Source: Agrobacterium rubi TR3 = NBRC 13261
GTDB taxonomy: Bacteria; Pseudomonadota; Alphaproteobacteria; Rhizobiales; Rhizobiaceae
Direction: 5' to 3'
Assembly: GCF_000739935.1 (NCBI RefSeq)
Contig: NZ_BBJU01000010.1
Coordinates: 62,001 to 126,000, forward strand
DNA: 64,000 bases
Shown here in pieces: positions 47,866 to 57,054 of the stretch. Under the pieces are notes generated by a model. It ran no database searches, was not told the DNA's origin, and saw nothing but the letters and a program-made list of their open reading frames with translations. The position numbers were made by a program, and so were the translations under genes. Each line of letters begins with the position of its first letter. Within the stretch, counting starts at the first letter, position 1.

Positions 47866-49508
47866 ATTTCTTCCCCGCCCACATCGTCGTCGCGCCCATT
47901 CTGGTGCCGCTGATAACGGGTGCCATTCTGCTGTTCATCGACGAGCGCAAGCGTGCCACCAAGGCCGCTGTCAGCGTGATCTCGACCTTCATTCTGCTGG
48001 CCGTCGCCATTGCGCTGTTCATCGAAGTCAATTCGACGATCAACACGGAAGTCGCCGCTGTCATCTCGACCGGCGTTTATCTTCTCGGAAACTGGCCCGC
48101 CCCCTTCGGTATCGTTCTGGTCGCAGACCGGCTTTCCGGCCTGATGGTTTTGCTGGCAGCACTGCTAGCCATTCCCTCGCTCATCTATTCACTGGCGAAA
48201 TGGCATAAGGCCGGTGCGCATTTCCATTCTCTGTTTCATCTGATGCTAATGGGTGTGAACGGCGCGTTTCTGACGGGCGATCTGTTCAACCTTTTTGTTT
48301 TCTTCGAAGTGATGCTGGCCGCTTCTTACGGTCTGCTTTTGCACGGTTCCGGGCCTCTGCGCGTCAAGGCTGGGCTGCACTACATCGCCATCAACCTTGT
48401 TGCCGCGTTGTTCTTCCTGATCGGCGTCAGCCTCATCTACGGCGTCACCGGTACCCTCAACATGGGTGATCTGGCCCAGCGTATCGCAGGTCTGAACCCG
48501 GACCAGCGGATGCTCTTGGAAACGGGCGCCGCAGTGCTCGGCGTGGCGTTCCTCGTCAAGGCTGGCATGTGGCCGTTGAACTTTTGGCTGCCGTCCGCCT
48601 ACACCGCCGCATCGGCACCCGTCGCTGCCATTTTCGCGATCATGAGCAAGGTCGGCATTTACGTCATTGCGCGCCTGTCTTTCCTTCTGTTCGGTGAGAC
48701 GGCTGGCGCGTCGGCGGGTTTCGGTCACGATGCACTTCTGGTCGGTGGTATCGCCACCATCGTGTTCGGCACCATCGGCGTACTGGCTTCGCAGGCCCTC
48801 GGGCGCCTTGCTGGCTTTTCGGTGCTGGTATCATCGGGAACGCTTCTTGCCGCGATGGGCACGGGCAATCCACTGGTTGCTGCCGGTGCGCTTTATTATC
48901 TCATCAGCTCGACCTTGACGATCAGCGCCTTCTTCATGCTGATCGAGCTTGTGGAACGTGGACAGGACGCCGGTGCCAACGTTCTGGCCGTGACGATGGA
49001 AGCTTACGGCGAGGGCGAGGAGGACGAGGAGGAAGACGAGGTCGGCGTCACCATGCCCGGCACCATGGCGGTGCTCGGTGTCTGCTTTGCCGCCTGCGGT
49101 ATTCTTCTGGCCGGTTTGCCGCCGCTATCCGGCTTCATCGCCAAGTTCTCTATGCTCTCCGCCATCCTCAACCCATCAGGGCTAGGTGCCAACGATACGG
49201 TTTCGACCCTGTCCTGGTGGCTCGTCTTCCTCATCGTCTTTTCCGGTCTTGCCGCGCTGATTTCCATGACGCGTGCAGGTATCCGCACCTTCTGGGGATC
49301 GCTCGAAGGCACGGTGCCGCGTGTTCTCGTCATCGAAATCGCGCCGGTTCTGCTGCTTTTGGCCATGACGCTGGCGATGACCATCGCGGCCGGTCCTGTC
49401 ATGCGCTACCTGCAGGAAACGGCGCGCATCGGCAGTCTTCCCGAAAGCTACATTCAAGGTGTCATGTCTGCGCCACGCGCAGACAGTGGTCGGGAGGCCG
49501 CGCCATGA
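47862..49508 (+). CDS. phaD: cation/H+ antiporter subunit PhaD (MrpD)
   Basis: A NuoM/NuoN-like 548-residue membrane subunit, with GDLFNLFVFFEVMLAASYGL and GMWPLNFWLPSAYTAASAPV in the transport domain. Between helices at about residues 383-397 it carries an acidic loop (GEGEEDEEEDEVG). The start overlaps phaC and the end overlaps phaE by 4 bp each, so the subunits are translated in balance. Confidence 0.95.
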   Translation: MNFFPAHIVVAPILVPLITGAILLFIDERKRATKAAVSVISTFILLAVAIALFIEVNSTINTEVAAVISTGVYLLGNWPAPFGIVLVADRLSGLMVLLAALLAIPSLIYSLAKWHKAGAHFHSLFHLMLMGVNGAFLTGDLFNLFVFFEVMLAASYGLLLHGSGPLRVKAGLHYIAINLVAALFFLIGVSLIYGVTGTLNMGDLAQRIAGLNPDQRMLLETGAAVLGVAFLVKAGMWPLNFWLPSAYTAASAPVAAIFAIMSKVGIYVIARLSFLLFGETAGASAGFGHDALLVGGIATIVFGTIGVLASQALGRLAGFSVLVSSGTLLAAMGTGNPLVAAGALYYLISSTLTISAFFMLIELVERGQDAGANVLAVTMEAYGEGEEDEEEDEVGVTMPGTMAVLGVCFAACGILLAGLPPLSGFIAKFSMLSAILNPSGLGANDTVSTLSWWLVFLIVFSGLAALISMTRAGIRTFWGSLEGTVPRVLVIEIAPVLLLLAMTLAMTIAAGPVMRYLQETARIGSLPESYIQGVMSAPRADSGREAAP

Positions 49509-49993
49509 TTGGCCGTATCCTGCCCTATCCGCTGCTGACGCTCTCGCTCATCTTCTTCTGGATGACGATCAACAGCTTTTCGCCCGGTCACCTCCTGCTT
49601 GGAACTGCCGTCGCAATGGTGGCATCCTGGGCCATGGCGTCATTGCGTCCGCCAAAGCCACGCATCCGCAACTGGCATCTGGTGGTCAAGCTGGCGGCGA
49701 TCGTCTTGTCCGATATCATCCGCTCCAACATCGCCGTTGCATCGATCATTCTGTTTCGGCGCGAGCGGAAAATTCGTTCGGGCTTTCTCACGCTTCCTCT
49801 GGAACTGCGCGATCCGATGGGGCTTTCCGTGCTGGCGGTGGTGCTAACCGCGACGCCCGGCAGTGCGTGGCTGGAATATAATTCATCTCAAGGCACGCTG
49901 CTCATCCACGTGCTGGACGAGATGAACGAGGCTTATTGGCACGGCCTTATCAAAGGCCGATATGAAAAAATGCTGATGGAGATATTCGAATGA
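49505..49993 (+). CDS. phaE: cation/H+ antiporter subunit PhaE (MrpE)
   Basis: A 162-residue membrane subunit from ATG 49505, which overlaps phaD by 4 bp. It has N-terminal helices (LPYPLLTLSLIFFWMTINSF) and a soluble C-terminal part with VVLTATPGSAWLEYNSSQGT, IHVLDEMNE and YEKMLMEIFE, as in MrpE. The frame is open farther upstream, but that part lies inside phaD and does not match. Confidence 0.94.
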   Translation: MIGRILPYPLLTLSLIFFWMTINSFSPGHLLLGTAVAMVASWAMASLRPPKPRIRNWHLVVKLAAIVLSDIIRSNIAVASIILFRRERKIRSGFLTLPLELRDPMGLSVLAVVLTATPGSAWLEYNSSQGTLLIHVLDEMNEAYWHGLIKGRYEKMLMEIFE

Positions 49994-50271
49994 GTTCGGT
50001 TATCCTTTTCTGGTCGTTTTCGATCGCCCAGTTGTTTCTCGCAAGTGCCATGGCAATATCTGTCTATCGCATCGCGATTGGCCCACGCGCGCAGGACCGG
50101 GTGCTCGGCGTCGACACGCTCTATGTGAATGCCATGCTTCTGGTGCTGTTGTTCGGGCTTCGCACCGGCAACGACGTCTATTTCACCGCCGCCCTGCTGA
50201 TCGCCATTCTCGGCTTTGTCTCGACGGTGGCCCTATCGAAATTCATGATGCGTGGAGAGGTCATCGAATGA
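49990..50271 (+). CDS. phaF: cation/H+ antiporter subunit PhaF (MrpF)
   Basis: A 93-residue, three-helix membrane subunit. The block YRIAIGPRAQDRVLGVDTLY is the MrpF signature, followed by NDVYFTAALLIAILGFVSTV. It overlaps phaE and phaG by 4 bp. Confidence 0.95.
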   Translation: MSSVILFWSFSIAQLFLASAMAISVYRIAIGPRAQDRVLGVDTLYVNAMLLVLLFGLRTGNDVYFTAALLIAILGFVSTVALSKFMMRGEVIE

Positions 50272-50612
50272 GCAGCGCTGCCGAATTCCCGCTCTGGGCG
50301 GCAATCCTTGTCGCCATCTTCGTTCTCCTGGGTTCATCGCTGACACTCATCGGAACGATCGGCTTTGCCAAGTTTCAGAGTTTTTATGAGCGTCTGCACG
50401 CCCCTACCCTTGGAACCAGCTGGGGAACGGGTGGCATCGTTATCGCTTCGGTCATCTACTTTTCAGTCTCCGGCGAGCGACCCGTTTTCCAGGAAATCTT
50501 CATCGGCATTTTCATGACCGTTACCACCCCGGTCTCGCTGATGCTGTTGGGCCGTGCTGCGCTCTACCGCGACCGTGCCGAACAGGATCCGAACAGCCGT
50601 CAGAGCCTGTGA
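50268..50612 (+). CDS. phaG: cation/H+ antiporter subunit PhaG (MrpG)
   Basis: The last subunit, 114 residues with three helices. It has the family block LTLIGTIGFAKFQSFYERLH and APTLGTSWGTGGIV. It ends the pha operon; the 259-bp gap behind it holds the promoter of the next chemoreceptor. Confidence 0.95.
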   Translation: MSSAAEFPLWAAILVAIFVLLGSSLTLIGTIGFAKFQSFYERLHAPTLGTSWGTGGIVIASVIYFSVSGERPVFQEIFIGIFMTVTTPVSLMLLGRAALYRDRAEQDPNSRQSL

Positions 50613-50871
50613 CCCTAGTCGAGAGACGTTCCCGCGACCTTGCGTTGCGCTAACAAGTCATGACGAAGCAAAAAAATGACGGGCTGTAACAGGCATCTTT
50701 GGCTGCTTTTACGACAAATCGCCTAATATTGCAGGAAATTCCTATATTTGGCGCTTATCAAATAGGCGCAAAAGCTCAACGATATCGTGTATTTACGCCG
50801 GGAAATATTCCCTGAATTTTAACTGTTTTCGTCCATTGTGGCAAAATTCAGTATTTCTCGGGGACATATGT
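50613..50871 (+). promoter_or_regulatory. upstream region of the second chemoreceptor
   Basis: No gene lies in these 259 bp. AGGAAATTCCT near 50733-50744 is a small palindrome in an AT-rich stretch, and a GGGGA ribosome binding site precedes the ATG at 50872. No pha terminator is obvious. Confidence 0.4.
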
Positions 50872-52716
50872 ATGGCGAGTTTCTTTTCGAGATCGATAGT
50901 TGTTCAGATGGTTTGTCTGACTATCGGACTTATTTTTCTTGGCATTTTTGCCGTCGGTACTTCGACCTATTTCCGATTGAAGGACGATGTCATGGAGAGC
51001 GCCATTCTGGACACGCGACGTGCTGTCAGAAGCATGGCTATTCTTTATGAAATGAAGGTCGGCGGTGCGACGGTTGCCATGGAAAACGGAAATCTCAAAT
51101 CCGTTAGCAGGCCGAGCATCGGCACCTTGCTGGATTTCGATCTGGTGGATCGCACTGGTTTGGCCAACGGGGGCGTTGCCACAGTGTTCCAGACACAGGG
51201 CACGGACTATGTCCGCGTCTCTACCAACGTGAAAAACGAAAAGGGTGAGCGCGCTGTCGGCACCAAGCTGTCGCTTGAGCATCCCGCCTATACAAAGGTC
51301 TCAAAGGGTGAGTCCTATTTCGGCGAGGCAAAGCTGTTCGGTACCGACTACATGACCGGCTACGTTCCAGTTCTGTCCAAGTCCGGGGCTGCTGTCGGCA
51401 TTCTTTTCGTCGGCGTCCCCATGACGGTCTATCAGTCGCATATCGATGGTCTGCGCAACATCGTCCTTTGGTGCGGTTTCGGCGTCATGGTGGTGTTCGG
51501 TGCGCTTGGCTACTATGCCATCAACCGTTCGCTACGCCCACTCGGTCTGCTGACGAATGCGGTCAAGTCGCTGTCGGAAGGCAAGCTTGATACGGAAATT
51601 CCTTACACCCAGCGCAAGAACGAATTCGGCAACATTGCCCGCGCTCTCGAAGTCTTCCGCGACAATGCACACGAGAAGCTCGTCATGGAAGGACGCAGTG
51701 TCGAGGAACGTGCCGAAGCGGAAGCAGAACGTGGCCGCAACGATGCCGAAAAGCGCGAGACGGACCGTCAAATCGACTACGCCGTCACACAGCTGGCCGG
51801 TGGCCTTGCCCGCCTGTCGCAGGGTGACCTGACGCAGACAATCGACACGCCGTTCTCCGGTCGTCTCGAGCAGTTGCGTTCGGACTTCAACAATTCGCTC
51901 GCTAACCTGAAGGACGTTCTGGCGCAAATCCGTGAGAGAACGCTGGTCATTCAGCACAACGGCATGGAAATGCGCGAATCCTCCAATGACCTGTCCCGCC
52001 GCACGGAATCGCAGGCGGCTTCGCTGGAAGAAACCGCAGCGGCTGTCGAGGAAATCACCGTGACCGTGAAGTCTTCGGCTGAACGTGCTCGTGAAGCCAA
52101 CCAGGCTGTTCGCATCACGCAACAGAGCGCCGACAGCTCAGGCTCGGTCGTGAAGAACGCCATCGACGCGATGGGTCGTATCGAAGACGCGTCCAAGAAG
52201 ATCGAACAGATCATCGAGGTTATCGACGACATCGCCTTCCAGACCAACCTGCTGGCGCTGAATGCCGGTATCGAGGCTGCACGTGCCGGTGAAGCCGGCA
52301 AGGGCTTTGCCGTGGTCGCTCAGGAAGTTCGCGAGCTTGCCCAGCGTTCGGCAGATGCCGCACGCGAAATCAAGACGCTGATCAACCAGTCCACCACCGA
52401 AGTCGGCACAGGCGCGCTTCTGGTGCAGGAAGCCGGGCAGGTTCTGTCCGACATCAGCCAGCAGATCGTCGTCGTCAGCAAACACGTCGAGACCATCGCG
52501 ACAGCCACGGCGGACCAATCGTCTGCGCTTCAGGAAGTCAACGGCTCCGTCAACCAGATGGACCAGATGACCCAGCAGAACGCAGCGATGGCCGAAGAGT
52601 CCAGTGCTGCAACCCAGATGCTGTCTGAAGAGGTCGAAGCCCTGCTCGGCCTGGTGCAACGCTTCCAGATCGGTCAACCGAACCAGCAGCAGGCTCGTTA
52701 CAACCGCGCTGCATAA
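50872..52716 (+). CDS. methyl-accepting chemotaxis protein with periplasmic Cache-type sensor
   Basis: The 614-residue transmembrane receptor has a first helix at about 10-30, a periplasmic sensor of the single-Cache type (about 35-195; [20 protein letters not shown] near its end) and a second helix at about 203-222. A HAMP domain and a linker follow, and the signalling hairpin is [20 protein letters not shown] with the following [20 protein letters not shown]. It ends without a typical CheR-binding pentapeptide. The ligand is unknown. Confidence 0.94.
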   Translation: MASFFSRSIVVQMVCLTIGLIFLGIFAVGTSTYFRLKDDVMESAILDTRRAVRSMAILYEMKVGGATVAMENGNLKSVSRPSIGTLLDFDLVDRTGLANGGVATVFQTQGTDYVRVSTNVKNEKGERAVGTKLSLEHPAYTKVSKGESYFGEAKLFGTDYMTGYVPVLSKSGAAVGILFVGVPMTVYQSHIDGLRNIVLWCGFGVMVVFGALGYYAINRSLRPLGLLTNAVKSLSEGKLDTEIPYTQRKNEFGNIARALEVFRDNAHEKLVMEGRSVEERAEAEAERGRNDAEKRETDRQIDYAVTQLAGGLARLSQGDLTQTIDTPFSGRLEQLRSDFNNSLANLKDVLAQIRERTLVIQHNGMEMRESSNDLSRRTESQAASLEETAAAVEEITVTVKSSAERAREANQAVRITQQSADSSGSVVKNAIDAMGRIEDASKKIEQIIEVIDDIAFQTNLLALNAGIEAARAGEAGKGFAVVAQEVRELAQRSADAAREIKTLINQSTTEVGTGALLVQEAGQVLSDISQQIVVVSKHVETIATATADQSSALQEVNGSVNQMDQMTQQNAAMAEESSAATQMLSEEVEALLGLVQRFQIGQPNQQQARYNRAA

Positions 52717-52740
52717 GGTCAACAGCTGATCATGTGAATT

Positions 52741-52775
52741 CAAGGGCCGCTCGATTTTCGGGCGGCCCTTTTCGT
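52741..52775 (+). terminator. rho-independent terminator after the chemoreceptor gene
   Basis: AAGGGCCGC and GCGGCCCTT enclose a short loop and are followed by TTTT on the plus strand, 27 bp after the chemoreceptor stop. It also separates this gene from the convergent kinase gene. Confidence 0.82.
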
Positions 52776-52797
52776 TGCGCGGCGTTCAGTTCTACTC

Positions 52798-55700
52798 TTA
52801 TTCCGCCGCTGCCCGCGTCACGCTGAACACTTGGTTGATATAGGCGCGCAAGGCTGCGGGCCGGACGGGCTTGTGCTGAACGGCGATTCCTTCCTTTTCC
52901 GCTTGCGCGCGCACTTCCGGGGTGCGGTCGGCGGTGATGAGAAGGGCTGGAATGTCCCTCTGATACAGACGCCGGAGGCGAAGGACAGCATCTATCCCAT
53001 CGCCATCATCCAGATGGTAATCGGCAACGATCATATCGGGAGGCTCGATCTGGTTAGCCAAGGTATCGTAGACGGCGGCAAGCGAGGCTGCTTGGGCGAC
53101 CTCGCACCCCCAGCCGGACATCAGCAGTGCCATGCCTTCCAGTATCTTCGGTTCGTTGTCGATGCACAGGATACGAAAGCCCCGCATCTGTTGAGCAATC
53201 GGGCGCGGAGCATTGCGCTCCACCGTTTTTGGAGCGCGACCCTGGGTGACTTCACGCGGCAGATGCACCCGAAACGTCGTACCTTTGCCCTGAACGGACG
53301 AGAGGTGAACGGGGTGGTGCAATATCCGTGACAGCCGGTCCACGATGGAAAGCCCAAGGCCAAGGCCCGCGGCCGTCTTTGCCCCCTCGTCCAGCCGCGC
53401 AAACTCCTTGAAGATGGTGCGGAACTTGGAAGACGGGATGCCGATGCCGGAATCGGAGACCTGAATGATTGCTTCCTTGCCCCGGCGGCGGACGCCGACG
53501 ATGACCTTGCCGGAAATGGTATATTTGATGGCATTGGAGACGAGGTTCTGCACGAGGCGGCGCAGCAGGTTGATATCGGACTTCACCGTCAGCGAGGTGG
53601 GCATGACGATCAGTTCGAGGTTTCTCTCCCGTGCCAAGGGCGCGAAATCCGTCTCGACGCGTTTGAACAGATCATTGAGTGGGACCGATGCCATACGCGG
53701 TTTCATCGAGCCCGTATCGAGGCGGGATATATCGAGTACCGCCCCCAGGATCGTTTCAACGGATTCCAGCGCCGAATCGATGTTCTGGACAAGGGAGCCG
53801 TTCTCAGACGCGCCCACCCGCTCCACCAGCGCCGACGAATAAAGCCGGGCCGCGTTGAGCGGCTGGAGAATGTCGTGTCCGGCAGCAGCGAAGAAGCGCG
53901 TCTTGCCGATATTGGCCTCGTCGGCAGCGGCCCGTGCCTCGGCCAACTCATGGTTCACCCGCGTCAACTCGCCGGTGCGCTCTTCCACCCGCTGCTCCAG
54001 TGTTTCGTTTGCCTGCTTCAGCGCCTGATCGCTTGCTACCCGCTGGGTGATGTCGGTGAAGGTCGCGACGATGCCCTTGTCCGGCATGGCATTGGAGCGC
54101 ACCTCGATGATGCGAGCACCTCCCGCCAGCACCAGCGAGAACGGCATGTCCATGGTCAGGAACAGGTCGATGGTCTGCTTTTGCTGACCCGCTGCGATAT
54201 CGCCGCGCTCTTCCAGCATCGCAACGATCTCGTTGAGCGGCAGACCCACGCGCCCGAACTGTTCCGGCAGGTCCAGCAGCGTGCGGAACCGGCGGTTCCA
54301 GATGGTCAGTTGCTGCGAACTATCGAACACGGCAATCCCCTGCTCCATCTGCGCCAGCGCCGTTTGCAGCATGTCCTGATTATATTGCAGCGCTTCGCTG
54401 GCCTGATCCAGCAGCCAGACCGTGTCGGCACTGGTATCCTCCACCTTCTGCAGGATCAGCGACAGCACCAGCCGCGCCGAAGACGAGCCGATGGCACTGC
54501 CCAGCAATTGTTCGGAAAAATGAATAAGGGCCATGTCTGCCGGCTGGTCATCTTCCAGCTTGCGCCCGGCGGTTTTCTCGTAGGCCGACAGCGAGCGCAG
54601 CATGCGCTCCTCGCCCAGATAGCGTGCCACCGCCGTCTTGAGATCACCCACGCTGACGCGCGTTTTCCAGCCGCGCGTCGCAAATTGCGATCGCGAATGG
54701 CGCTTCACGAAAATGCCCGACTGGATGCGCTCCACTGGGCGCGGATTGCGCGACAGCGACCCCAGCACGAAGGCGGCGCAATTGACCAGCAGGCTGAGCG
54801 TGACGGCGTTGACCAGTGGGTCAGCGCCGGGACCGCTGAACACGGTTACGCCGGGCAGCAGGAAGCTCAGAACCGTCGTCGCGATGTGGGAATTGTCAGG
54901 CCCGCCGAGGCTGGGCAGAAACAGCAGATAACCCCAGACGAAGAACCCTGAACTCAGGCCCGCAATGGCCCCGCGCGCATTGGCCCGCCGCCAGACGAGC
55001 CCGCCCAGTAGGGACGGTGCCATTTGCGCGATTGCCGCGAATGCCAGCAAACCGATGGAGGCGAGACCCGACGCGCTGTCTGCGGCGCGATAATAGGCAT
55101 AGCCCAAGAGCAGAACCGCGAAGATAGCGGTACGGCGAATGTTCAGCAGCGTCTTGGCAAAGTCGTCGCGATGCGCGGTGCGGTTCAACAGCTTCTGCCG
55201 CAGGAAAATCGGCATCACGATATCATTGGAGACCATGATGGAGAGAGCGACTGAAGCGACGATGACCATGGCGGTTGCCGCCGAGAAGCCACCGATGAAG
55301 GTGACCAGCGACACCACCGGCATCTGGTTCACCAGTGGCAATTGCAGCACATAGAGATCGGCGTCACCGCTGCTACCCAGCGTCAGCAGCCCGGCAATGG
55401 CAATCGGCAGCACGAAGATGTTGATGGCGATGAGGTAGAGCGGAAACAGCAGCCCCGCCATGCGCAACTCGTTCGGCGTGCGGTTCTCCACCACCGTTAC
55501 ATGGAACTGGCGCGGCAGGAGAATGATCGCGAAGGCCGAGAGCAGCGTCAGCACGATCCAGCGGCTGATCGGTGTCTGGTAGGACATGGCCTGCATGACC
55601 TGTTCGTTCTTCGACGCCAGTTCCCAGAGCTGCGACGGACCGTCGAATAGGAAGAACACGACATAGACACCCGCCGTACAGATGGCGACCAGCTTGACGA

Positions 55701-56325
55701 CCGATTCCATTGAAATGGCGAGGATCAGCCCGTCCTGATGCTCCGTTGCATCCGTGTGGCGGGTGCCGAAGATGACGGCAAACCCAGCCATGACGACCGT
55801 CACCAGCAGCGGCAGATCGAGGAAATAGAGGTTGCCGCTGCCAATCCCGTAATCGCTCGGGTCCACCATGGCGGCGACCGAGTTGGACACGGCTTTCAGC
55901 TGCAAGGCGATATAGGGAATGGCCCCGACCAGCGCGATGATCGAGACCAACGTCGCCACCGTCGGATTCTTGCCATAGCGGGCCGCGATGAAATCGGCGA
56001 CCGAGGTCAACTTTTCGGCCTTCGCCAGTTCCACGATGCGCCGCAGGATGGGCATGCCCAATGTGAAGGCGAGGATCGGTCCGGTATAGATGCCGAGGAA
56101 CTCAAGCCCGCGCTCGGACGCCAGACCCACGCCGCCGAAATAGGTCCATGATGTGCAGTAGATCGCAAGGCTCAGCGCATAGACAATGGGCCTGCCCTTT
56201 TTCGAGGGCGGCTTGCCACGGCTCTTGGCGTCGCCATAACTTGCTACTGCAAACAGCAGCAGAATATAGGCGAATGCCGAACCGAATATGACCCACCCCG
56301 GAAGCACCTGGCTGTTCTCCCCCAC
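52798..56325 (-). CDS. hybrid sensor histidine kinase fused to a sodium/solute symporter-like domain
   Basis: The 1175-residue protein has about 12-13 helices in a symporter-like N-terminal part (1 to about 500, with KGRPIVYALSLAIYCTSWTY). A PAS region at about 640-765 (ALAQMEQGIAVFDSSQQLTI) and a coiled coil follow. The kinase core has H817 in AAAGHDILQPLNAARLY and GLGLGLSIVDRL. A C-terminal receiver has D1102 in MIVADYHLDDGDG. It is like NahK/ErcS-type hybrid kinases. GTG (56323-56325) is the start with a GAGG site. The signal and the partner are not evident. Confidence 0.92.
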   Translation of the reverse strand: MGENSQVLPGWVIFGSAFAYILLLFAVASYGDAKSRGKPPSKKGRPIVYALSLAIYCTSWTYFGGVGLASERGLEFLGIYTGPILAFTLGMPILRRIVELAKAEKLTSVADFIAARYGKNPTVATLVSIIALVGAIPYIALQLKAVSNSVAAMVDPSDYGIGSGNLYFLDLPLLVTVVMAGFAVIFGTRHTDATEHQDGLILAISMESVVKLVAICTAGVYVVFFLFDGPSQLWELASKNEQVMQAMSYQTPISRWIVLTLLSAFAIILLPRQFHVTVVENRTPNELRMAGLLFPLYLIAINIFVLPIAIAGLLTLGSSGDADLYVLQLPLVNQMPVVSLVTFIGGFSAATAMVIVASVALSIMVSNDIVMPIFLRQKLLNRTAHRDDFAKTLLNIRRTAIFAVLLLGYAYYRAADSASGLASIGLLAFAAIAQMAPSLLGGLVWRRANARGAIAGLSSGFFVWGYLLFLPSLGGPDNSHIATTVLSFLLPGVTVFSGPGADPLVNAVTLSLLVNCAAFVLGSLSRNPRPVERIQSGIFVKRHSRSQFATRGWKTRVSVGDLKTAVARYLGEERMLRSLSAYEKTAGRKLEDDQPADMALIHFSEQLLGSAIGSSSARLVLSLILQKVEDTSADTVWLLDQASEALQYNQDMLQTALAQMEQGIAVFDSSQQLTIWNRRFRTLLDLPEQFGRVGLPLNEIVAMLEERGDIAAGQQKQTIDLFLTMDMPFSLVLAGGARIIEVRSNAMPDKGIVATFTDITQRVASDQALKQANETLEQRVEERTGELTRVNHELAEARAAADEANIGKTRFFAAAGHDILQPLNAARLYSSALVERVGASENGSLVQNIDSALESVETILGAVLDISRLDTGSMKPRMASVPLNDLFKRVETDFAPLARERNLELIVMPTSLTVKSDINLLRRLVQNLVSNAIKYTISGKVIVGVRRRGKEAIIQVSDSGIGIPSSKFRTIFKEFARLDEGAKTAAGLGLGLSIVDRLSRILHHPVHLSSVQGKGTTFRVHLPREVTQGRAPKTVERNAPRPIAQQMRGFRILCIDNEPKILEGMALLMSGWGCEVAQAASLAAVYDTLANQIEPPDMIVADYHLDDGDGIDAVLRLRRLYQRDIPALLITADRTPEVRAQAEKEGIAVQHKPVRPAALRAYINQVFSVTRAAAE

Positions 56326-56465
56326 CGTCCTCGCGGTCGAGCATAGGACAGTTCCACAAAAATGAGAATTGGCCAGGCCTTGGCATAAAGTTTAAGATGG
56401 CGGAACCAATCGTGTTTTTGTTGCGTATATCTGCACATTCGAAAATTGGATGTTATTGTGCGTTG

Positions 56466-56485
56466 GCCGTCGCGGATGCGACGGC
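56466..56485 (+). promoter_or_regulatory. leader hairpin upstream of mscL
   Basis: GCCGTCGC-GGAT-GCGACGGC is a perfect 8-bp stem about 30 bp before the mscL start, just upstream of its AGAGGG site. It may stabilise the mRNA or serve as a regulatory site. Confidence 0.5.
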
Positions 56486-56515
56486 TGAGAGAGGGCTTTA
56501 AAGAGGGACATCTGA

Positions 56516-56959
56516 ATGCTCAACGAATTTAAAACCTTTATCGCCCGCGGCAACGTCATGGACCTCGCCGTGGGTGTGATCATCGGCGCTGCCTTCAGCA
56601 AGATCGTCGAATCGGTGGTCAACGATCTGATCATGCCGATTGTTGGCGCCATCTTCGGCGGGTTCGATTTTGCCAATTACTTCCTGCCGCTGAGCTCGAA
56701 AGTAACCGCTGAGTCGCTTGCCGCTGCGCGTGAGCAGGGTGCGGTTTTCGCCTATGGCAACTTCCTCACCGTCGTCATCAACTTCGTCATCCTCGCCTGG
56801 ATCATCTTCCTGATGGTCAAGGGCGTGAACAAGCTGCGCTCGTCGGTCGAGCGTCAGAAGATCGAGGAAAAGAAGGAACCTGCTCCGCCGCCGGAAGACG
56901 TGCGTCTTCTCATGGAAATCCGCGATCTGCTGAAAACTTCTGGCACCAATCGCATCTGA
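56516..56959 (+). CDS. mscL: large-conductance mechanosensitive channel MscL
   Basis: MscL opens under membrane tension to protect the cell from osmotic downshock. The 147-residue product has the conserved N terminus [20 protein letters not shown], a first helix with [13 protein letters not shown] and the second at about 83-104. It ends in a charged cytoplasmic helix ([14 protein letters not shown]). It is divergent from the kinase gene and is followed by its own terminator. Confidence 0.97.
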   Translation: MLNEFKTFIARGNVMDLAVGVIIGAAFSKIVESVVNDLIMPIVGAIFGGFDFANYFLPLSSKVTAESLAAAREQGAVFAYGNFLTVVINFVILAWIIFLMVKGVNKLRSSVERQKIEEKKEPAPPPEDVRLLMEIRDLLKTSGTNRI

Positions 56960-57023
56960 TCCATCAGAAAAATCCGTGATCTCTTCACGGAATATCATGC
57001 AAGACAGGCTTTTCATGCGCTAA

Positions 57024-57053
57024 AGAAGGCACTCACACTGGAGTGCCTTTTTT
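57024..57053 (+). terminator. terminator after mscL overlapping the next gene's ribosome binding site
   Basis: AAGGCACTC and GAGTGCCTT form a 9-bp stem, followed by a run of six Ts. The GGAG that could serve the following aminotransferase gene lies in the right arm, and the T run ends just before its ATG at 57055. Confidence 0.85.
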
Positions 57054-57054
57054 C

